A DNA stretch of 64,000 nt from Apus apus. Lineage: Eukaryota; Chordata; Aves; Apodiformes; Apodidae. A program made the translations under genes and the position numbers. A model generated the notes under the pieces. It searched no databases. It was given only the letters and a program-made list of their open reading frames with translations, and had not been told where the DNA came from. Shown here piece by piece: positions 47,001-64,000 of the stretch. Position 1 is the stretch's first letter, and every line of letters begins with the position of its first letter. Location of the stretch: contig NC_067289.1 of the NCBI RefSeq assembly GCF_020740795.1, positions 22,030,608 to 22,094,607 of the forward strand. Reading direction: 5' to 3'.

Positions 47001-47937
47001 AGGTATGTTTCTTTGTCTGTTTAAAATAATACCACTCTACAGCATGAAAGCACAGCCAGAGTAACATTGTTTCAGAGTTCAGTAAATGTGCATGTACAGC
47101 TATGTACGTTGTTTTGTGTAATTTTTGTACTTACAAGAAATACAGCTGTGACAGGCTTTTGAGAGCAAGAATTTAAATAGTCTGGAAATCTGATGCCAGT
47201 GATATTCTGTATAACTGATGGTTATTATCACATACTCTATGGATGACAGAAAACTGTGGAGTTGGTTCTGTGTGCAGGTCTGTAGTGGAGAAGGAAGAAT
47301 CTGTGTGAGCACAGATGTCCATTAATGAGCTCTGGTGTATTACAAGAAAGGGTTCTGAAGACAGGTAATTCCCCCTGCAGTCAACAGGACACAGTAGGAC
47401 TTGATACAGATCTTTTCCACATCCTCACAAACCAAAAGTCAATGAATGCCTGCTTAGCTTTTGTGGCTGCTCTGTTCAAGCATGTGTGTGTGGGCAAATG
47501 CTAGAATTGACACTAAAGAGAGAGCATCAAACTAATGTTTAGAGAAAAGCAAAGCAGCTTCAGACTCATCAGATGATGCTATAGCTTGTGTAGGATAAGC
47601 AGAAATAAGGAAAGAATGTGTATAAATTATAAAGTCCTACATTAATTTCCCTGTGAATTACTCACTGAAACTGAGGTGAATATCGTACTGAACTGTTCCA
47701 AACAAGCTATCAGAGGGCTTGTTTTCTTCCAGCACTGGCATCCTCCCAGTGCTCATACCTATGGTATCTGGGGGTTTTCTGCACTATCACTTCAGATTTG
47801 CTCTAAGGTTCATGGGTTTTCATTTGCATGTTCCACCCTGAGCTTGGGAGCATGTGACATTGTTCAATTCTACTAAACAGTGCTTTTCTGATATTAGCAC
47901 GGAGGGAATGTTAGGAAATTCTCAATGCATCTGCCAT

Positions 47938-47945
47938 TATAAAAG
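47938..47945 (+). promoter_or_regulatory. Candidate TATA box for LRRC31
   Basis: TATAAAAG lies 49 bp upstream of the ATG used here, leaving room for a TSS near 47968 and a very short 5' UTR. If the real first exon lies further upstream, this is a coincidence. Confidence 0.35.
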
Positions 47946-47986
47946 AAGGTAAGCAAGAGTAAACATTACTAATACTAACTCCTTCT

Positions 47987-58831
<10,845 letters not shown>

Positions 58832-60802
58832 TGGGGGTTGAAGGTTTCTGGAAGGCCTTTCAGAAGCAGCACATGAACCAAGTATTATGTGTCTCTGACA
58901 TTGAAGACTGCCTGATTTTTAGTAATCCTGTCTGAACTATTTATTTTTAAATAGTTCCACAATTACAGAAAACTGTTATTTAACCTTCTCCATGCATCGA
59001 CCATTTCATTTAATGACATACTCTTTCAGAATCTCTGGGCCATGCTTACACTACTATATACACTTAATCTTCATGTTGTGAATACAGCATTGACTACTGT
59101 CAAAAGAGCAAGGATGATTTCAGATGGACACTGCAGGTTTGCCAAAGGAGGGAAATGGCTGGGACCTGTGCTAATGCTGCTAGCCAGGCAGTGGGAATGT
59201 GGCCTTATGTATATAAGGAAAATGCCTCTAATGTGAAAAAACTTGAAACCTCTGTTTCAAATCTTAGTGTCTTCTTCACCAAAACTTGTGCCTTGTTGTG
59301 AATGCTTTAAATCTACATAACTCTGAGATTTGGAAAGCAGCCCAACAATTCAGGATTATATACTAGTCCAGTAAGGAGAATACTGAAGGAGCTGTTCTGC
59401 CTCTGCTCTGGCCCTTGATGCCATCTCATAGTGTAGACAAGTCCTATGCACAGAATCAGCATAAAACCAAGGTAAGAAATAGTTGGCTGGTGTCTTTGCA
59501 GGTCTTAGGGGCAAAGAAAATGCTGTGGCAGGTTAAATCAGAGATATGTCTGTACCTTAGCAAAGATTTTAGCACCCGGCTCTGTGCCCAAGACTTGTTA
59601 GAAATAGCACCAACTTGGGACATGTAAGTGGCTCCCCCTTTTTTTATATAAATTTTGTAATTTCTTATTTGGCATTTTATTTTATTTGCTTACACAGAGT
59701 CAAATTCTGGCATAGTCATGGAGCGTGTTAACCCACACGTGAGCTCAGAGACTGCAGTGGGATTATTCACTGGTAAGGTATTTTAGGAAGTAAAGATCTA
59801 CCCACTGAGTGAGGAGTCTTAGAGAAATCCTGAGGCAGCTTGAGGGATAAAGTACTGCTCAATTAGCCCTGAGCACACTGCAGCAATCTCCTGGAGGAAA
59901 GGCACAACAGAATCATTCAATGGCACTTTCTCAACAGTAAGTTCTCCCATGCAGATGCAGATCAATATGATCTTTCAGACCGGGTGACCCTTGAACTTCT
60001 AGCCGGCAGCTGACCGGGCTGTGCTGGTAACACTTGATCGTTTCATCCATTATTTCATCTGAGGGTCTTCCCTGGTTCTTCCCTGAGGACTTCCTGGTTT
60101 CCATGTCAGTTCCACTTGTAAAGTGGAAAACTGTCACCAGGCTATCTCAGAGATGAGCTGTAACACTAAGGATTTGACAGCTTGCAGCCATTCAAAATGA
60201 TATAACTACAGATTGCCAAAACATCTGTCAACAGTTTGACAAAAGTGTAGAGACATTTTCAAAACAGCTTTTTTGCACCTCTGGAAGACAGGATGGTTGT
60301 GCAGGTTCTGGTAGAAGTGTATGTGTACTGACTGCCTGAAATCCTCCTCCATGTTCTCAAACAAGGTATTGATAATTTCTGAATAGAAAACTCATTAAAT
60401 AACTACTAGTAGGTGAGGCCACAAATATTGTTTTACTCTAGATTTGGCTGTACCTCATTGACTGGAAAACAGATTTCTAAGAATTGCATGCAAAATACTT
60501 CAGGATTCAGAACAAAGAACACTCCATTGCACCAGATTCCTACATATTATAGCTTAATTTCCAGTTATTCAGCTGCCTTTATGCTTGGAGATAATAGACA
60601 TTCAGAATGAGAATCTGTGGGATTTAGCTGGAGTCAATGTTGACAGAAACAGAAAAACAAACTCGAAAAAGTCCTATGTTTTTATTGTAAGAGTTTCTGA
60701 GTTGAAATGCTTTTAACACTGTTGTCTCCTACTCACCTAGCTCTGCTCACATTTGTCTTGCTTGTGAATGAAAAGAACTCTCTGCAATTTACAGTCCCAA
60801 TA
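58832..60802. other. Intergenic 3'-to-3' region LRRC31-LRRIQ4
   Basis: About 2 kb between the stop codons of two convergent genes. It must hold both 3' UTRs. The only canonical-looking plus-strand signal I noticed is ATTAAA at 60394-60399; the minus-strand AATAAA at 60681-60686 suits LRRIQ4. No gene or repeat is otherwise seen. Confidence 0.7.
60681..60686 (-). terminator. Poly(A) signal of LRRIQ4
   Basis: AATAAA on the minus strand, 117 bp beyond the LRRIQ4 stop codon, followed on that strand by a T- and GT-rich stretch as expected of a cleavage region. Confidence 0.6.
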
Positions 60803-60931
60803 TCACTTTTTGGCTCCTTTTCCTTTTGCAGGCTTCTTTTTTTCCTTTTCTTTTCCTTTCTTTTCATTATTTTTCTTTTGATTCTTAAGCTCCGTATTCT
60901 TTTTAATCAACCCACGCCATAAAACTTGGAT
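60803..60931 (-). CDS. LRRIQ4: LRRIQ4 last coding exon (IQ motif, Lys-rich tail, stop)
   Basis: Acceptor TTTTTCAG|ATCCAA; 129 nt, phase 0 to the TGA at 60803-60805. It begins with the IQ motif IQVLWRGLIKK, followed by about 30 residues that are mostly Lys, Glu and Asn and end GKGAKK. Confidence 0.88.
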   Translation of the reverse strand: MQVLWRGLIKKNTELKNQKKNNEKKGKEKEKKKPAKGKGAKK

Positions 60932-63461
60932 CTGAAAAAGAGAAAAGAACAATCCAGTTACCTGGAGGAAAAAGGTAAAAGCAAAGAGTGATGTGGGAAC
61001 AGTATTGCTAGTGGGTATTCCTAATGCAAAAAGCCAGGCACATCATGGTTTTCAAACTCTTTTTTTCTGTATTAGACCACATCGTTTGCAGCTCAGATAG
61101 GCTGCCTGTCACCTGACTTTTCTTTTACTTGGTGTTATTTTTTTAAAGATTAATTTCTTAGCAGGGAGGCACCTCACACTGTACTCCTCCAGACCTTTTG
61201 ACAAGAGTAGTGAATGACTATGTCTACACACTTTTAAAGTGTCACTTTTTAGTTCAGAAGAGCAGTTTGGAAGAAACACATCAGTTCATGTATCAATTAC
61301 TGACATTACAGAAAGAGAGGAATAATTTAGGTTCAGAGGAATCAAGGACTAAGAATTTGCCTCTTCTTTCTTCTCACCCTGTTGTTTTCTTTCTGAGCAA
61401 ATTAATTCCATTTCCCACTGGCAACACAGACTGATGTTCTTTTGGGAAAATAAAAAACCAAACCAAACCACACAAAAATGTTTTTTTTGTTCAGTGGTTT
61501 TGCACAATGGATCTTCAACTCTCTGCAGTCAAAACACACTCCGAAAGGGTGGAGAATGCTACTTGTAGTTAGTTTAATCTATAAGTGTTGCCTTGACTTA
61601 GAGCCTCCCTTGATTTTAGACACACTAGCTATTTCCCCTTCCACTGGACAAGGAACTAGAGGAAAGCACCACTGCAAGTTGTAAGGGCTGTTCTGTGCCT
61701 GCTGACTGGGACCCGGCAGGTCAGTGACAACCTTCTGGAATGTTTCTGAATAATGCCCAGTGCTGTATTTCCTGATAGTTGCCCATATCCTTCCTTAACA
61801 TGATCAGTGTTAAAAGCACTGCTCTGCCACAGCTGATGCAAGTAGTGGTTTCAGGCATTTTTGATGTTGTATCAAGTGCCCTGTAGGTTGTTCTGCAAAA
61901 TATCTATTCCTAAAACCATAGCCTTGTATGTACATTTGTGGTGGCTTTCTTAACATTCCTACCTGTAATTTCCTGGCAGTTTTAAACCTTTTTTCCTGTA
62001 AGTATTCCCAGATGACAGATGGTCCCTGAGAGCACACTTCAGATGGAGGTTCTATCATAGAATTCCCTTCCAAATGGAGCTGCTCCAGCTGTTGAAGACG
62101 GTCCAAATGCTTGGGCAGCTGGGACAGCTGATTGTTCTGAAGGAGCAGTTTTTGCAAACCTGAACACACAAAAGCAAACAGCTGCAGCACAAAGAACAAA
62201 GGATGTGGAGCATTCCTGCATACTCCCCGTAGATAGCACATGGATGAGGCACAAACAGCTCAATCTGCACATAAAATGAATGTGTGTCTTGAACATGTCA
62301 CCGAAGCATTTAAAATTCAAATTATCTGCTCCCAGATAGAGAAGGATGGGACTCAGGCTCTCCTAGCAAAGCATTTACTTCACCAGGTGAAGACTATTCA
62401 CCTGGTAGCCAGGTGGCCAAATTCACCTTTCAAAAGTCCTGCTCATGGGCACAAAAACACAAAGCTAGAGAAGATGGAAAGACTGGGGAGCATACCAAGA
62501 GAGCCAGTTCCTCACCCTGCCCTTGGAGTCACTGGTGCTGACCCTCTTGCATCAGGAGATCTGCCTTGAGCTGAGCTTTGGGAAGCACCTTTTTCCCTGG
62601 ACTCTGAGGTTGAGGTAGGTCATGGGTGAGGACCTCCTGTCTGCATGGCTTGGGTACAGCACTTCCATCACCCTCCCTGTTCCTAATTTTTATCCTGTTT
62701 GGCTCCCCTGCAATTAAGGGTGAGGCCCAACTGATGTACTGTATTCCTTCCTTCCCTTCTTTCCCTCCTTTTTTCAGAATGCTTACAGGTACTTGTGTCC
62801 TTAAGGCCACAAGCACTAAGACTATTTTTCACCTTGTATTCGGCATACGGAGTTTGGGAGCTTTTTAAGCAGATTGTTTTGACAGTCAAGTATTTTCAAG
62901 CAGGTCAATGAGCCGATGGCTTCAGGCAGGTACTCCAGACAATTATTGTCCACATACAGTTCTTTCAGATTCTGAAAAATAGAATTAAAAATGTAATTTA
63001 ATAATTCAAGGATTTTTCCTTAGCTTGATACATATTCAATGGACAGAGAATATCAGTAAGGGCAGAGGTAAGGTTTATAAACTGAGATACCACTGGGATG
63101 ACTACTGAACACATGAGTTTCAAATACTGAGTTCTGATACCATTCCTGTTCTGAGCCCTGGCGTGATGCTGCACCATGTACCTGAAGAGATGAGGAGAAC
63201 CTTCAGTCCTGCATTTGGGAGCAGCTGAAGTCCACAGAAGTGCCATGCTGCAGCAGACCAAGATCTTCCCCTTTCTATTGCTCCTACCTGCAATTTCCTG
63301 ATGTCCTCTGGCAGACTTGTGAATTTAATTCCTTTCTCTTGTCCCAGGTGTAATCTCTCTAATGACTTCAGAAGAAAGATTTCCTTTGGAAAGGCACTGA
63401 ATTGGTTTTCAGACAGGCTAATGCACTTCAAATTTGTCAGTTCTTCCACCTCCACGGGTAT
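60803..63461 (-). CDS. LRRIQ4: LRRIQ4, leucine-rich repeats and IQ motif protein 4 (C-terminal part, 4 exons; continues past the right edge)
   Basis: LRRIQ4 is a poorly characterised leucine-rich-repeat protein with an IQ motif that could bind calmodulin. Four exons (63288-63461, 62833-62971, 61963-62159, 60803-60931) join in frame to its last 212 residues. They show typical 23-residue repeats (LKCISLSENQFSAFPKEIF, LKELYVDNNCLEYLPEAIG, LKILDCQNNLLKKLPNSVC, LQKLLLQNNQLSQLPKHLD, LEQLHLEGNSMIEPPSEVC). An IWEYLQEKR helix follows, then one full-consensus IQ motif (IQVLWRGLIKK) and a Lys-rich tail. The segments LHLGQEKGIKFTSLPEDIRK and IWEYLQEKR parallel the human protein, and the position beside LRRC31 agrees. 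Upstream exons encoding the remaining repeats lie beyond 64000. Confidence 0.92.
60932..62832 (-). other. LRRIQ4 introns (1,031 and 673 bp)
   Basis: Non-coding. The second contains three CAGGTG E-boxes within 32 bp (62384-62415). The 316-bp intron at 62972-63287 is plain. Confidence 0.75.
61963..62159 (-). CDS. LRRIQ4: LRRIQ4 exon (last LRR and helix)
   Basis: Acceptor GTGTTCAG|GTTTGC and donor TTACAG|GTAGGA; 197 nt, phase 1 to 0. It encodes LQKLLLQNNQLSQLPKHLD, LEQLHLEGNSMIEPPSEVC and VIWEYLQEKRFKTARKLQ. Confidence 0.92.
62833..62971 (-). CDS. LRRIQ4: LRRIQ4 exon (LRR)
   Basis: Acceptor TTTTTCAG|AATCTG and donor CAAG|GTGAAA; 139 nt, phase 0 to 1. It encodes NLKELYVDNNCLEYLPEAIG and LKILDCQNNLLKKLPNSVC. 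Confidence 0.9.
63288..63461 (-). CDS. LRRIQ4: LRRIQ4 exon (LRR)
   Basis: Acceptor ATGTCTAG|ATACCC and donor TTGCAG|GTAGGA; 174 nt, phase 0. It starts IPVEVEELTNLKCISLSENQ and ends SLPEDIRKLQ. Confidence 0.9.
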
Positions 63462-64000
63462 CTAGACATGGTCATTAAAAAGATACGTTACATCAACCAA
63501 ACAGCATTGTTTGGGGTTTTGTTTGTAGGGAAAAATCTCCAAGGAAATACTGTGGAGATGCATTACTATTGAGGAATGAACACAGAATATTGTGCTCATT
63601 AATATAACAATATACCTCTCAGCAGGAGGGAAACTTTTGGCAAAAAAAAAAAATCCATGTTTCCTCTGTTGGAAAGAGGTTTTTTTTTTATTATTGTGTT
63701 AATTTTTTTCAGCATAAACATTAGTCTGCTTCTTCATTTCCTTTGTATGCACAGTGCAGGGAGAGCAATTTAAAGGAATGAAATCTGAAAGTGATTCTTT
63801 TGCATAAATTACTACTTCTGTAAATGTAACCTTCAAGAAGAAAATTGGATGAGTTAAAATCTCTTTGGAAAAGAATGTTGCATTATATGAAAAGTAAGGT
63901 GTATTCTGAGCACTAAAATAAGTATATCCATGAATACTGTTACACTTATCATGGCACAGCTTTAGAGTACATAATTGTTCATTATCAAATGAACAGCAAA
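63462..64000 (-). other. LRRIQ4 intron (partial)
   Basis: AT-rich intron leading to upstream exons beyond the window. I see no further exon or repeat other than short A and T runs. Confidence 0.75.

Larger units (their letters stand above)
30665..47986. other. Intergenic region SAMD7-LRRC31 (head to head)
   Basis: About 17.3 kb between two genes transcribed away from each other. It should hold the non-coding 5' exon(s) and promoter of SAMD7 near its left end and the LRRC31 promoter at its right end. Seen in between: a perfect 10-bp-arm palindrome (32924-32946), a 20-bp tandem duplication (36827-36866), a 24-bp-stem hairpin (40940-41003), an unexplained minus-strand open frame (45224-45520) and a C9 run near 46728. 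No conserved protein gene is recognised. Confidence 0.7.

Overview
The window is vertebrate genomic DNA, most likely from a bird. The genes are split into small exons with GT/AG splice sites. One gene begins in a CpG island. Two fragments of the CR1 retrotransposon, typical of birds and other sauropsids, are present (about 1551-1745 and 25325-25420), and repeats are otherwise sparse. A non-avian reptile cannot be fully excluded from sequence alone. The gene order SEC62 - SAMD7 - LRRC31 - LRRIQ4, with the same relative orientations, matches what I remember of human 3q26.2, read in the opposite direction here.

Layout. (1) 2000-14824, minus: the first five coding exons of SEC62, an ER protein-translocation subunit. 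It starts in a CpG island (about 14270-15310), and its membrane-spanning and C-terminal exons lie beyond the left edge. (2) 14825-22629: intergenic, with the SEC62 promoter and a candidate CTCF site. (3) 22630-30664, minus: all eight coding exons of SAMD7, a photoreceptor Polycomb-associated SAM-domain protein (542 residues as spliced here). (4) 30665-47986: about 17 kb with no recognisable protein gene between two divergently transcribed genes; it contains a very regular 24-bp-stem hairpin at 40940-41003. (5) 47987-58831, plus: LRRC31, nine coding exons and 585 residues, six of them exactly 168 nt long. (6) 60803-63461, minus: the last four coding exons of LRRIQ4, converging on LRRC31; its 5' exons lie beyond the right edge.

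The exon structures were assembled by hand from splice sites, reading-frame continuity and remembered family sequences. Every junction keeps the frame open: SEC62 549 nt, SAMD7 1629 nt, LRRC31 1758 nt, LRRIQ4 639 nt. Non-coding first exons, UTR ends and any lncRNAs cannot be fixed from sequence alone.

The four genes do not form a pathway; they are conserved neighbours. I found no operon-like, defence or otherwise undescribed gene system. The observations most worth checking are the hairpin at 40940-41003, the initiator-tRNA-Met pseudogene at 50417-50478, the uniform 168-nt exon array of LRRC31, the (GGGGCC)4 tract beside the SEC62 promoter, the extended SAMD7 N-terminus, and a frame-breaking microexon candidate in SAMD7.
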